Of a stretch of 49,083 nucleotides of DNA, positions 30,434 through 38,719 are shown piece by piece. A program made the position numbers and the translations under genes. The number at the start of each line of letters is the position of its first letter. Position 1 is the first letter of the stretch. Under the pieces are notes generated by a model. That model was not told the origin of the DNA, ran no database searches, and saw only the letters and a list, made by a program, of their open reading frames with translations. Origin of the DNA: an uncultured Prevotellaceae bacterium (GTDB lineage Bacteria > Bacteroidota > Bacteroidia > Bacteroidales > Bacteroidaceae); NCBI GenBank assembly GCA_946185805.1, contig CAMHKU010000010.1, positions 1 to 49,083 on the forward strand, in the 5' to 3' direction.

Positions 30434-33400
30434 TTAGAATCCCACGTTCAAGCCAACGACCACCTGCTTAGCCAGCGGCCAGTTGATGCTGCCGCCACGC
30501 TCGGGGTCGTAGTCGTCGACACTGGCGAAGGTGAAGAAGTTCTTCAGCGAGCAGTACACCTTGGCGTTGGCAATGCGGGCGTGCGAGAGCAGCTTCTTGT
30601 CGAAGTTGTAGCTCAGGGTGATGTCCTTGATTTTGAAGAAGTTGTTCTTCTCGTAGAGCAGTGCCGACTGGTAGGTGGTGTAGATGTTGGAGTAGCCCGT
30701 GCCGTTGGTGCCCGGCGAGGGGAACTTGGCGCCGGTGTTGGTGGGTGTCCAGTAGTCTACCTCTGCCCAGTTGGCGTCGCCGTCGTTGAGTCCCAGGGCG
30801 TTGTTCTTGTCGAAGGCGAAGTAGCCGCCCAGTCGGGCCATGCACTGTATGCTCAGGGCCAGGCCCTTGTAGCTGAATGAGTTGGTAAGACCGATGATGT
30901 GGTTGGGCGAGCGCTTGAACACAATTTTGTCGTCGTCGTTGATCTTGCCGTCCTGGTTTTGGTCTACAATCTTCATAGTTCCCGGTGTGCCGTAGTTGTT
31001 GAGCGGGGCAGTGAAGTCAATGCCGCGGGCCTTGTAGTCGGCCACATACTGCTCATATTCGCCGACGTTCCAGCAGCCGACAGCCTCATAGTCGTAGTAG
31101 GCCGAGAGCGCCTCGCCGACGATGAGCGCCGTGGTGCCGTCGATGTTGCGGTCCAGGCCGTCGGCCAGCTTCACTATCTCGTCGTGTGAGTTGGTATAGC
31201 TGGCGTTGATGTCCCACGAGAAGTCCTTGGTGCGCACGGCGGCGGCGTTGAGGCCTATCTCCAGACCGTGGCCCTTCGACTCGCCGATGTTCGACAGCAC
31301 CGAGGTGAATACCGACGATGCCGGTGCGCTCTTGTAGTAGAGCAGGTCTTTGGTCTTGGTGATGTAGTAGTCGATGGTACCGTTGATGCGTCCGCCGATG
31401 AATCCGAAGTCGAGACCGATGTTGACGCTGTTGGTGGTCTCCCACGACAGGTCGGTATTGCTCATCGACATGGGAATAAAGTCGGAAGCCGAGCCGGGGG
31501 TGGTAGCCGTCACCGTGGCCAGCGTCTGGTAGGGGCTGACGGCGGCGTTGCCCGAGATACCCCATGCCACGCGCAGCTTCAGGTTGTCGAGCCACGACTT
31601 GGTGCTCTCCATGAAACTCTCCTCCGAGATGCGCCAGCCGGCCGATGCTGCGGGGAAATAGCCCCACTTCTTGCCCTCGGCGAGCACCGACGAGCCGTCG
31701 GCGCGCAGCGAGGCCGAGAAGAGGTAGCGGTCCATAAGCGTGTAGTTCACGCGGCCGAAGAACGAGAGCATGGCCTGCTTGGTGTAGTTAGACGAGGCCT
31801 TCTCGTCGGCCGAGATCTTCGTCACGTCGTAGAACTGCTGGTTGTAGTAGTGCTCCTTGCCTGCCGTACCTTCGTAGGCCAGGCCTTCGCGCACATCCCG
31901 GCGCAGCTCATGGCCGAGGAGGAAGTTCAGGTCGTGAATCTTATTGAGTTCCAGGTTGTAGTTGGCAGTGTTCTGCCAGGTGAGGATAGTCCAGTCGCTC
32001 CAGGAGTTCGACATGGCGGTGGTCGACGGCGACTGGTAGCGGTTGGTAGACTGATAGTCGTTATACTGGCCTACGCGCCAGTTGCGGCGGTCGACGGCGA
32101 GCTGCGACTTCAGCGTCAGACCCTTCAGCGGGGTGAGCTGCACGTAGCCGCTGCCCATGTAGCGTATGCTCTCGATGTTGCTCACGTAGTTGTCGCCCTC
32201 GTCCATGAGGGGGTTGACGTGTGCCGAATACCAGATGTTGGGCGTCTCGTTGATGGTGCCGTCCTGGTTGTAGGCGTGGGTGATGCTGGTCATCTTGCGC
32301 GCGCGGTCAAACACCGAGCCGTTGCGGGCGTTATGGTCGCGATAGGTGAACGCCATCGAGGCGCCGATCTTCACTATCTGGTTAATCTTGTGGTCAACAT
32401 TCAGGCGGCCGTTGTAGCGGTCCATGGCGTCGTGCTTCAGCAGACCCTTGTCGTACATCGCTGCCAGCGATGCCGAGAAGTTGGTCTTCTCGTTGCCGCC
32501 GCTGACGCTGGCCTCGTAGTTCTGCGACGTGGAGTTCTGCAGGATGGTGTCATACCAGTCGGTGTAGGAGCCGCCGTTGATGATGTCTACCACCTTTGTG
32601 CCGTCGGCAATCTCCTGGGCGCCGAAGACGTCGTCGATGGTCACGTTTGACGTGCCCCAGTTGCCCGACTTCAGGTCGGCCTGATAGTTGGCGCGGTCAA
32701 TCCATCGCTGCACCTCGGTACCGCCGTACATGCTCTTGACGGCTGAGGTAGGCGACTTAAACGAGAGGTAGGCCGAGAAGTTGACGCGCGTCTTGCCGGC
32801 CTGTCCGCGCTTGGTGGTGATGATGATTACGCCGTTGGCACCCTTCGTACCGTAGATGGCCGTCGAGGCGGCGTCTTTCAGGATGTCCATCGACTCGATG
32901 TCGCTGGCGGGAATGTCGAGGTTGCCGGCATACTCCACGCCGTCGACGATGATCAGCGGCGAGTTGCTGGCCGTGATGGAGCGGTTACCGCGCAGGGTGA
33001 TGCTCACCGCCGAACCAGCCTGGCCGTCGCCCGAGATAAGGTCCAGTCCCGGCACCTTTGCCTGCATGGCCTGCATGGCGTCAGGAGCAGCCACCTGGGC
33101 TATGTCGTCGGTCTTGATGCTGGCCACCGAGCCCGTGAGGTCTTTCTTCTTCATCGTGCCGTAACCCACGACCACGACTTCGTCCAGTCCCATGGCGTCT
33201 TCCTGCAGGGTGACGTTGACAGCGGTCTTGCCGGCGGTAGGTACTTTCTGGTCTTTGTAGCCGACGTAAGAGAACTTGAGGACGCCATTGTTGGGAACTT
33301 TCTGAATGGTGAAGTTACCGTTGAGGTCGGTCACACCGCCGATGGAGGTGCCGTCGACCACTACGCTCACACCAATCATGGGTTCGCCCGTTGCATCCTT

Positions 33401-33493
33401 CACGGTGCCGGTGACGGTCTTCTGGGCGTAGGCCATGAAGCACATCACTGACAGGAGCAAAGCCACGGAGGCTCTCTTGAGATGTTGTTTCAT
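30434..33493 (-). CDS. SusC/RagA-family TonB-dependent outer-membrane transporter
   Basis: SusC-like proteins import oligosaccharides across the outer membrane using TonB energy. The 1019-residue product has a signal peptide (ending FMAYAQ) and a carboxypeptidase-like regulatory domain (VTGTVKDATGEPMIGVSV). It has the SusC TonB-box-region signature LDEVVVVGYG and a plug domain (APDAMQAMQAKVPGLDL, RGNRSITASNSPLIIVDGVEY, IESMDILKDAASTAIYGTKGANGVI). A large barrel follows, ending in Phe (VVVGLNVGF). There is no N-terminal STN domain, so anti-sigma signalling is unlikely. Its promoter and a structured leader lie at 33593-33679. Confidence 0.96.
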   Translation of the reverse strand: MKQHLKRASVALLLSVMCFMAYAQKTVTGTVKDATGEPMIGVSVVVDGTSIGGVTDLNGNFTIQKVPNNGVLKFSYVGYKDQKVPTAGKTAVNVTLQEDAMGLDEVVVVGYGTMKKKDLTGSVASIKTDDIAQVAAPDAMQAMQAKVPGLDLISGDGQAGSAVSITLRGNRSITASNSPLIIVDGVEYAGNLDIPASDIESMDILKDAASTAIYGTKGANGVIIITTKRGQAGKTRVNFSAYLSFKSPTSAVKSMYGGTEVQRWIDRANYQADLKSGNWGTSNVTIDDVFGAQEIADGTKVVDIINGGSYTDWYDTILQNSTSQNYEASVSGGNEKTNFSASLAAMYDKGLLKHDAMDRYNGRLNVDHKINQIVKIGASMAFTYRDHNARNGSVFDRARKMTSITHAYNQDGTINETPNIWYSAHVNPLMDEGDNYVSNIESIRYMGSGYVQLTPLKGLTLKSQLAVDRRNWRVGQYNDYQSTNRYQSPSTTAMSNSWSDWTILTWQNTANYNLELNKIHDLNFLLGHELRRDVREGLAYEGTAGKEHYYNQQFYDVTKISADEKASSNYTKQAMLSFFGRVNYTLMDRYLFSASLRADGSSVLAEGKKWGYFPAASAGWRISEESFMESTKSWLDNLKLRVAWGISGNAAVSPYQTLATVTATTPGSASDFIPMSMSNTDLSWETTNSVNIGLDFGFIGGRINGTIDYYITKTKDLLYYKSAPASSVFTSVLSNIGESKGHGLEIGLNAAAVRTKDFSWDINASYTNSHDEIVKLADGLDRNIDGTTALIVGEALSAYYDYEAVGCWNVGEYEQYVADYKARGIDFTAPLNNYGTPGTMKIVDQNQDGKINDDDKIVFKRSPNHIIGLTNSFSYKGLALSIQCMARLGGYFAFDKNNALGLNDGDANWAEVDYWTPTNTGAKFPSPGTNGTGYSNIYTTYQSALLYEKNNFFKIKDITLSYNFDKKLLSHARIANAKVYCSLKNFFTFASVDDYDPERGGSINWPLAKQVVVGLNVGF

Positions 33494-33592
33494 AAATGGT
33501 TTGTTTTAGTTATTAAATAAAGTTAGGGTTAGTCTACTTTTGGCTCTCGTTGTTTCTTCGTGTTTACTGGCGTCTTGATAGTAGTTTGTGCA

Positions 33593-33631
33593 CAGGTGTC
33601 TCACCTGAGGCGGCCGCAGGTGAGTCACCTG
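33593..33631 (-). promoter_or_regulatory. Structured susC leader: tandem CAGGTG-CACCTG palindromes
   Basis: Two 15-bp palindromes, CAGGTGtctCACCTG (33593-33607) and CAGGTGagtCACCTG (33617-33631), lie 10-50 bases downstream of the predicted susC start site. The RNA can form two small hairpins (6- to 7-bp stems). Alternatively CTCACCTG of one copy can pair with CAGGTGAG of the other, giving one larger hairpin. This is a switch-like arrangement, and its regulatory meaning is inferred. Confidence 0.6.
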
Positions 33632-33647
33632 CGTGTCATTGTCGGTG

Positions 33648-33679
33648 CAAAACTAATAAAAATTTTGCCTTGCTGCAAA
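33648..33679 (-). promoter_or_regulatory. susC promoter
   Basis: On the minus strand TTTG (33676-33679), exactly 20 bp, then TAGTTTTG (33648-33655) match the Bacteroidetes sigma consensus. Transcription would start near 33641, leaving a leader of about 148 bases before the susC ATG. The -33 box overlaps the last base of one arm and the loop of the pectinesterase terminator. Confidence 0.75.
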
Positions 33680-33713
33680 AAATTAATTAAATAATTTTCG
33701 CAGCAAGGCAAAA
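33663..33713 (-). terminator. Terminator-like hairpin after the pectinesterase gene
   Basis: TTTTGCCTTGCTGC (33663-33676) and GCAGCAAGGCAAAA (33700-33713) form a perfect 14-bp stem around a 23-base AT-rich loop. It starts 22 bases past the pectinesterase stop and is followed on the minus strand by TTTTTATTAG. It separates the pectinesterase transcript from susC. Confidence 0.7.
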
Positions 33714-33734
33714 GAATGGGCTATTTAACACTTA

Positions 33735-34757
33735 TTACAGCTTGGGCATCCAGCTGTCGGCGCGCTCAAAAACTTTTTCGAGGGTGATTTGCTGTGCTTC
33801 CTTCTTAGAGAGTTGGCGGCTCCAGCTGACGCGCTTCGACGTGTCGGCACCGGCGCCACGGTTGTTGTACTCCATATAGCGGGCGGTCTGCTCGCGGTTC
33901 TTCTGCCAGTGGTGCCAGCCTTCGGGGCGGATGGTGGCGGGCAGCTCGCAGTTCATAAACAGTGTGTAGCCATAGTCGCGCCAGGGGCGGCCGAGGTACA
34001 TCTTGTCGGCCTGAGCGGAGGTGGCAATGCGGCAGTTGTTGAACACATAGCCGTAGGCGGCATCCTGAGGCGTGGAGGCGGCAGTGATGTAGCTGTTGAT
34101 TTTGCAGAAGATGTCGCAATTCTCAAACCAAGCCGTGGAGGGTCCGAAGATGAAGTCGGTGGTGCCCTCGATGTAGCAGTCCTTGAAGAGCAAACGCGTG
34201 TAGGGCATGCCGGTGTAGACGGTATCCTGATTACCCAGGAAGCGGCAGTTGATGAACACCAGACGGTCGCCCTGTGTGTGCAGGGCCACGGCCTGGCCCA
34301 GCTTGGCAGCGCTGTTCTCGATGGTGATGTTCTTCAGCGTGATGTCGTTAGCGTCGATGCGCAGGGTGAAGCTGCGGAAGGTGCCTAAGACGGGGCGGTC
34401 GCCCATGGCCATGAGCTGGTCTTTGAGCGACTTGGGCCAGTAGTTGCCCTCCATGGGGATGTTGGCGTGGTCGTCGTAGGTGATGATAGTCTGGTCGCGG
34501 TCTTCGCCGCAGATCTCGATGTTCTGCAGCCACTGTGGCATAATGACCTTCTCCTTGTAGACGCCCTTCTTGACGAAGATGACCTTGTGGTAGTCCATGA
34601 ATGCGCGGCAAACCTCAATGGCGTCGCTGACGGTGCGGAACTGCCCCGTGCCGTCGCGACTGACGACGAGCGTGTCGGGGTTGTCATACTTACTGGCAGC
34701 CTGTGCTGCCATTACGCTGCATAGCAGAGCTATGCCGAAAGTCAGTAGTCTGTTCAT
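33735..34757 (-). CDS. Pectin methylesterase (carbohydrate esterase family 8)
   Basis: Pectinesterases remove methyl groups from homogalacturonan. The 340-residue protein has a signal peptide (LLTFGIALLCSVMAAQAA) and a right-handed beta-helix. Conserved CE8 motifs are GQAVAL, NCRFLGNQDTVY (with the catalytic-region Gln and Asp), CYIEGTTDFIFG (second catalytic Asp) and YLGRPWR (substrate Arg). All expected active-site residues are visible, so the enzyme should be active in the periplasm or at the surface. It lies upstream of susC-susD with its own terminator. No pectate lyase or polygalacturonase is in the window. Confidence 0.94.
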   Translation of the reverse strand: MNRLLTFGIALLCSVMAAQAASKYDNPDTLVVSRDGTGQFRTVSDAIEVCRAFMDYHKVIFVKKGVYKEKVIMPQWLQNIEICGEDRDQTIITYDDHANIPMEGNYWPKSLKDQLMAMGDRPVLGTFRSFTLRIDANDITLKNITIENSAAKLGQAVALHTQGDRLVFINCRFLGNQDTVYTGMPYTRLLFKDCYIEGTTDFIFGPSTAWFENCDIFCKINSYITAASTPQDAAYGYVFNNCRIATSAQADKMYLGRPWRDYGYTLFMNCELPATIRPEGWHHWQKNREQTARYMEYNNRGAGADTSKRVSWSRQLSKKEAQQITLEKVFERADSWMPKL

Positions 34758-34795
34758 ATTCTTTGTCTTAGTTCTTGTTAATTTACTCTTTCAAC

Positions 34796-34879
34796 CATCA
34801 CCCATCATCCATCACCCATCACCCATCATCCATCACCCATCACCTATCATCCATCACCCATCACCTATCACCCATCACC
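34796..34879 (+). repeat. CATCACC heptamer array x12 between rel and the pectinesterase gene
   Basis: Twelve contiguous 7-bp units (CATCACC, CATCATC or TATCACC variants) end on the first base of the rel stop codon. Read along the plus strand the repeat is open in all frames (heptapeptide His-Pro-Ser-Pro-Ile-Thr-His). On the minus strand it contains TGATGG in every unit. The remaining 38 bases to the pectinesterase ATG are AT-rich, and no promoter consensus is seen. Confidence 0.9.
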
Positions 34880-37158
34880 TAAAGAATTTCTGATATTTCC
34901 TTGAGGTCGGTCACTTGCTTGAGGCCTTTCATCACCTCGCGCACGTTCTCGCGGTCGTGGACGCGCAGTTCGAGGGTACCATCGAAGAGTCCGTCCTCGC
35001 AGGTGATATTCAGGTTGCGGATGTTGACGTTCATCTGCGACGAGATAACCTGGGTAATCTCATTGAGCAGTCCTACGCGGTCGATGCCTCCGAGGCGGAT
35101 GGTGGCTATGAAGTAGAGTTTCTTGTGCATGTCCCATTTTACGTCGAGGATTCTGTTGCCGAATCCCGACTTCAGCTTGGCGGCCACGGGGCATGTGCGC
35201 TTGTGGATCTCTATTTGGTTCTTGTTGGTGATATAGCCCAGGGCATCGTCGCCGGGAATGGGGTGACAACAGGTGGGGAAGAGGTACTGGCGGATGTTGT
35301 CCTCGTTGATGTAGATGGGCTTTTTGCGATTGAATTTCTCAGGCACTACGAAGAGGTCTGCCTCCTGGGGCTGCTCTTCCTGCTTCTTGGCCTTGACAAA
35401 AGGTACGTACTTACGCCATCCGCCGCCGCTGGTCGACGACGATTTCTTCTTGTTCTTGCCGTTAAGCTCGTCAAGGTCTTTCTCGCCCAGCAGTACGGTT
35501 TTCTCGCCTAAGGCCTGCAGGAAGTCGTCGCGATGCTTGTAGTCGTGGTATTCGGCCAGCTGGTCGGCCACGGTCAGGGAGTATTCCTTGTCGTTTTTCT
35601 TCAGCCATGCCGTGAGCACCTCCTCGCCGGTTTTCTGCACCTCGCGGTTGTCGCGGCGCAGGATGGCGGCTATCTTGCCCTTGGCCTTGGCCGTTGACAC
35701 GAAGTTAATCCAGGCTGGCTCTACGTGCTGCGCCTTCGATGTAAGGATTTCCACCTGGTCGCCGCTCTGCAGCTTGTGGCTCAGGGGCACCAGCTTGTGG
35801 TTCACCTTGGCGCCGATGCAGTGGCTGCCGAGGAAGGTGTGAATGGAGAATGCGAAGTCCAGGGCCGTACAGCCTGCGGGCATGGTTTTGATTTCGCCCT
35901 TGGGCGTGAAGACGAATATCTCTGAGGCAAAGAGGTTGAGCTTGATAGCATCGAGAAAGTCCATAGCGTCGGGCTGCGGGTCGTCGAGAATCTCCTTGAT
36001 GGTGCGCAGCCATTCGTTCAGCTCGGCCTCATCCTCGGTATATTCCTCCTCTTCCTCGCCCTCCTTATATTTCCAGTGGGCAGCAAATCCCTGCTCGGCA
36101 ATCTCATCCATGCGGTCGGAGCGTATCTGCACCTCTATCCAGTGGCCTTGCTTCGACATCAGTGTGACGTGCAACGCCTGGTAGCCGTTGGTTTTGGGGT
36201 GGTTGAGCCAGTCGCGCAGCCGGTCGGGGTGGCTCTTGTAAATCTTCGAGATGGCCACGTAGATGTTGAAGCACTCGTTGACCTCCTCCTCGCGTGAGCG
36301 CGGGGTGAAGATGATACGCACGGCGAGGATGTCGTAGATTTCCTCGAAGGTGACGTGCTTGTTCTGCATCTTCTGCCAGATGGAGTAGGGGGTCTTGACG
36401 CGCTCCTTGATTTCGTATTTGATACCCATCTGCCGCAGGGCGTCCTCGATGGGCTGTGTAAACTGGTCGAAGAGTTCGTGGCGGGTGGCCTGTGTCAGGG
36501 CCAGTTTCTGTTCTATGGATGCATACTCTTCAGGGTGCTCAAAGCGGAAGCTGAGGTTCTCAAGCTCCGACTTAATCTTGTAGAGCCCTAAGCGGTGGGC
36601 CAGCGGGGCGTAGATGTAGAGCGTCTCGCCGGCAATCTTATATTGCTTGTTGGCTGGCTGCGAGTCGAGGGTGCGCATATTGTGCAGGCGGTCGGCAATC
36701 TTGATGAGTATGACGCGTATGTCGTCGCTCATCGTCAGCAGCAGCTTCTTGAAGTTCTCGGCCTGAGCTGAAGCCTGTTCACCGAAGATGCCGCCGCTGA
36801 TTTTCGTCAGTCCGTCGACAATCTGTGCTATCTTTGGCCCGAAGATGTTTTCAATGTCCTCAACGGTGTAGTCGGTGTCTTCCACCACGTCGTGCAGCAG
36901 TGCCGAGCAGATGCTCGTAGAGCCGAGTCCTATCTCCGAGCACGCTATCTGTGCCACAGCGATGGGGTGCATGATATACGGCTCGCCCGACAGCCGGCGC
37001 ACGCCTTTGTGGGCCTGGCGGGCAAAGTTGAAGGCCTTGGTGATCAGGTCGACCTTCTTGCGGTGGCGCGAGGCCAGGTAGCTGTCTAACAGTTGCTGAA
37101 ACGCTCCGTTAATCAGCTCGTCGTCTTGTTGTTCACGTCTTTTCTCTTCATCATCCAT
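34879..37158 (-). CDS. rel: Bifunctional (p)ppGpp synthetase/hydrolase Rel (SpoT/RelA family)
   Basis: Rel makes and degrades (p)ppGpp in the stringent response. The 759-residue protein has the full long-form layout. The HD hydrolase has SGEPYIMHPIAVAQ and LLHDVVEDTD (near residue 88). The synthetase has RVKTPYSIWQKM, YDILAVRIIF, GYQALHVTL and EVQIRSDRMDEIAEQGFAAHWKYK. A TGS domain (VFTPKGEIKTMPAGCTALDFA) follows, then a Cys/His region (CCHPIPGDD...KRTCPVA) and a C-terminal ACT domain (RVGLLNEITQVISSQMNVNI). Catalytic residues of both domains appear intact. It closes the parA-parB-DUF5683-transglycosylase-rel order typical of Bacteroidetes. Confidence 0.97.
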   Translation of the reverse strand: MDDEEKRREQQDDELINGAFQQLLDSYLASRHRKKVDLITKAFNFARQAHKGVRRLSGEPYIMHPIAVAQIACSEIGLGSTSICSALLHDVVEDTDYTVEDIENIFGPKIAQIVDGLTKISGGIFGEQASAQAENFKKLLLTMSDDIRVILIKIADRLHNMRTLDSQPANKQYKIAGETLYIYAPLAHRLGLYKIKSELENLSFRFEHPEEYASIEQKLALTQATRHELFDQFTQPIEDALRQMGIKYEIKERVKTPYSIWQKMQNKHVTFEEIYDILAVRIIFTPRSREEEVNECFNIYVAISKIYKSHPDRLRDWLNHPKTNGYQALHVTLMSKQGHWIEVQIRSDRMDEIAEQGFAAHWKYKEGEEEEEYTEDEAELNEWLRTIKEILDDPQPDAMDFLDAIKLNLFASEIFVFTPKGEIKTMPAGCTALDFAFSIHTFLGSHCIGAKVNHKLVPLSHKLQSGDQVEILTSKAQHVEPAWINFVSTAKAKGKIAAILRRDNREVQKTGEEVLTAWLKKNDKEYSLTVADQLAEYHDYKHRDDFLQALGEKTVLLGEKDLDELNGKNKKKSSSTSGGGWRKYVPFVKAKKQEEQPQEADLFVVPEKFNRKKPIYINEDNIRQYLFPTCCHPIPGDDALGYITNKNQIEIHKRTCPVAAKLKSGFGNRILDVKWDMHKKLYFIATIRLGGIDRVGLLNEITQVISSQMNVNIRNLNITCEDGLFDGTLELRVHDRENVREVMKGLKQVTDLKEISEIL

Positions 37159-37221
37159 AGTCAGTGTTCTCCCTATACCTTATTATATATATTATTCAAG
37201 TTTCGCATTCGCTCCACTTTC

Positions 37222-37362
37222 GGAGTTAGAAGAAGTTAGAAGGAGTTACCGGCCTTCGGCCTTATGGAGTCAGACGTCAATAGTTTGGCATCGGAGGTGA
37301 TTTTGGCTTGCTATCCGTACAAGTCTAACGACTTCTAACTCCTTCTGACTCCTTTTGACTCC
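37222..37362. repeat. MITE-like element with inverted decamer arrays
   Basis: GGAGTTAGAA, GAAGTTAGAA and GGAGTTACC (from 37222) face TTCTAACTCC, TTCTGACTCC and TTTTGACTCC (37333-37362). The inner 80 bp hold a GGCCTTCGGCC hairpin (37252-37262) and another GGAGTCAG word. The layout, terminal inverted arrays around a non-coding core, resembles a small non-autonomous mobile element. It occupies most of the 229-bp gap between the transglycosylase and rel. No promoter is evident. Confidence 0.55.
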
Positions 37363-37387
37363 CCAACTTGAGAATATTGAATATATA

Positions 37388-38713
37388 TTATCTTCTGCGC
37401 CTCTTGCGCGAAGTGCTCTTCTTCGTGGTGCGGCGGGCCTTGCTCTTGCGGGCTGTAGCCTTTCGCGACGAGCGTGTGGCGCGGCTTGAACGCCGCTTGG
37501 CCGTACCCTTGCGGCGGACGGTGGTCTTGCGGCCCTTGCGCACTTTCTTCTTGCTGACGAAGGTGGGTGCGTCGTTGACGTCTACCTCGTCGCGCTTGGT
37601 GAGCAGCTCGGCGGTATTGTAGTTGAAGATAGAGTCCTGGAGGTCGATGAATCGTGTGGCGTCGTTGACATTGAGCTTGATGGCCGACGGCTCGGTGAGT
37701 CCCGGCACGATGTCGCGGCGGTAGGCGGGGTTCAACGTGCGCAGCATCTCCACGTCGAGGTCAAGCACGGCGGCTATCTGCTGCAGATGGACGTTGCGGC
37801 TGACGACCACGGTGTCGGTCTTCGCCGGCAGCTTCGTGCGCATGGGGCAGATGCCATGGGCCGAGTAGTAGGTCATGATATAGTTGGCGGCTATGAAGGC
37901 AGGCACGTAGCCGCGTGTTTCGCGGGGCAGGTAGGGGTATATCTGCCAGTAGTCTTTCTTGCCGCCGGCGCGGTGGATAGCTTTGTTGATATTCTCCGGG
38001 CCGCAGTTGTAGGAGGCGATGACGAGGCTCCAGTCGCCGAAGATTTTGTATAGGTCTTTCAGATAGTGTGCGGCGGCATAGCTGGCCTTCACGGGGTCGC
38101 GGCGCTCGTCGGTGAGCGAGGTGACCTCCAGGCCATACTGCTTGCCCGTGGCGAGCATAAACTGCCACAGGCCGGTGGCGCCGACGCGGGAGACGGCCTT
38201 GGGGTTGAGGGCCGACTCAATGACGGGCAGGTATTTCAGCTCCAGTGGCAGGCCGTAGGCGTCTAAGGCCTCCTCGAAGATGGGCATGTAGAAGTTGCAG
38301 GCGCCGAGCATGTAGCTCACGGAGTGGCGCAGACGGCCGCTGTAGCGGTCGATGAATTGCTGTACCACCTCGTTGTATGGCATTTCGATGACCGTGGGCA
38401 GGCGGCGCAGGCGGTCAATATATACTTGCTTGTCGAAGGTGGGGTTCTCAGCCGTCGTGCGGCAGTCGGCGTCGTCGCTGAGATAGGTCTTCGACATATA
38501 AAGGCTCATCAGCGAGTCCAGGTCGTAAGTCATGGCCTCGGGGAAGTCTATGATTTCCTCGTTACCCTGTTCGTCGGTGATGGTCAGTTCGTCTTCGGCT
38601 GCCACCACTTCCTCATCCTCCTCGTCGTTCCCCTCAGGGTCGATGATGTCTTGAGCTTGAATGGCATAGGCATGGCACATCAGTGCCGCTATTATTATAA
38701 GGTATTTCTTCAT
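37388..38713 (-). CDS. MltD-like lytic transglycosylase with a basic C-terminal tail
   Basis: Lytic transglycosylases cut glycan strands with formation of anhydro-MurNAc. The 441-residue protein has a signal peptide (IIIAALMCHAYAIQAQ) and an acidic segment. The SLT domain has LPVIESALNPKAVS (catalytic Glu), GATGLWQFM and VIASYNCGPENINKAI. A LysM-like segment follows (LQQIAAVLDLDVEMLRTLNP). The last 55-60 residues are almost entirely Lys, Arg, Ser and Thr, predicted disordered and strongly basic, and likely bind anionic wall or outer-membrane polymers. It lies in the conserved order between DUF5683 and rel. Confidence 0.92.
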   Translation of the reverse strand: MKKYLIIIAALMCHAYAIQAQDIIDPEGNDEEDEEVVAAEDELTITDEQGNEEIIDFPEAMTYDLDSLMSLYMSKTYLSDDADCRTTAENPTFDKQVYIDRLRRLPTVIEMPYNEVVQQFIDRYSGRLRHSVSYMLGACNFYMPIFEEALDAYGLPLELKYLPVIESALNPKAVSRVGATGLWQFMLATGKQYGLEVTSLTDERRDPVKASYAAAHYLKDLYKIFGDWSLVIASYNCGPENINKAIHRAGGKKDYWQIYPYLPRETRGYVPAFIAANYIMTYYSAHGICPMRTKLPAKTDTVVVSRNVHLQQIAAVLDLDVEMLRTLNPAYRRDIVPGLTEPSAIKLNVNDATRFIDLQDSIFNYNTAELLTKRDEVDVNDAPTFVSKKKVRKGRKTTVRRKGTAKRRSSRATRSSRKATARKSKARRTTKKSTSRKRRRR

Positions 38714-38719
38714 GTCGTT

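Noticed and set aside
31268..32650. A 460-codon open frame on the plus strand opposite susC.
   Set aside because: It is antisense to a clear SusC gene. Its composition (Val, Ala, Gly, His rich) is that of a complementary-frame shadow and it has no domain motif.
34796..34879. The CATCACC arrays as a possible CRISPR array.
   Set aside because: Units are 7 bp and contiguous, with no unique spacers and no cas genes nearby.
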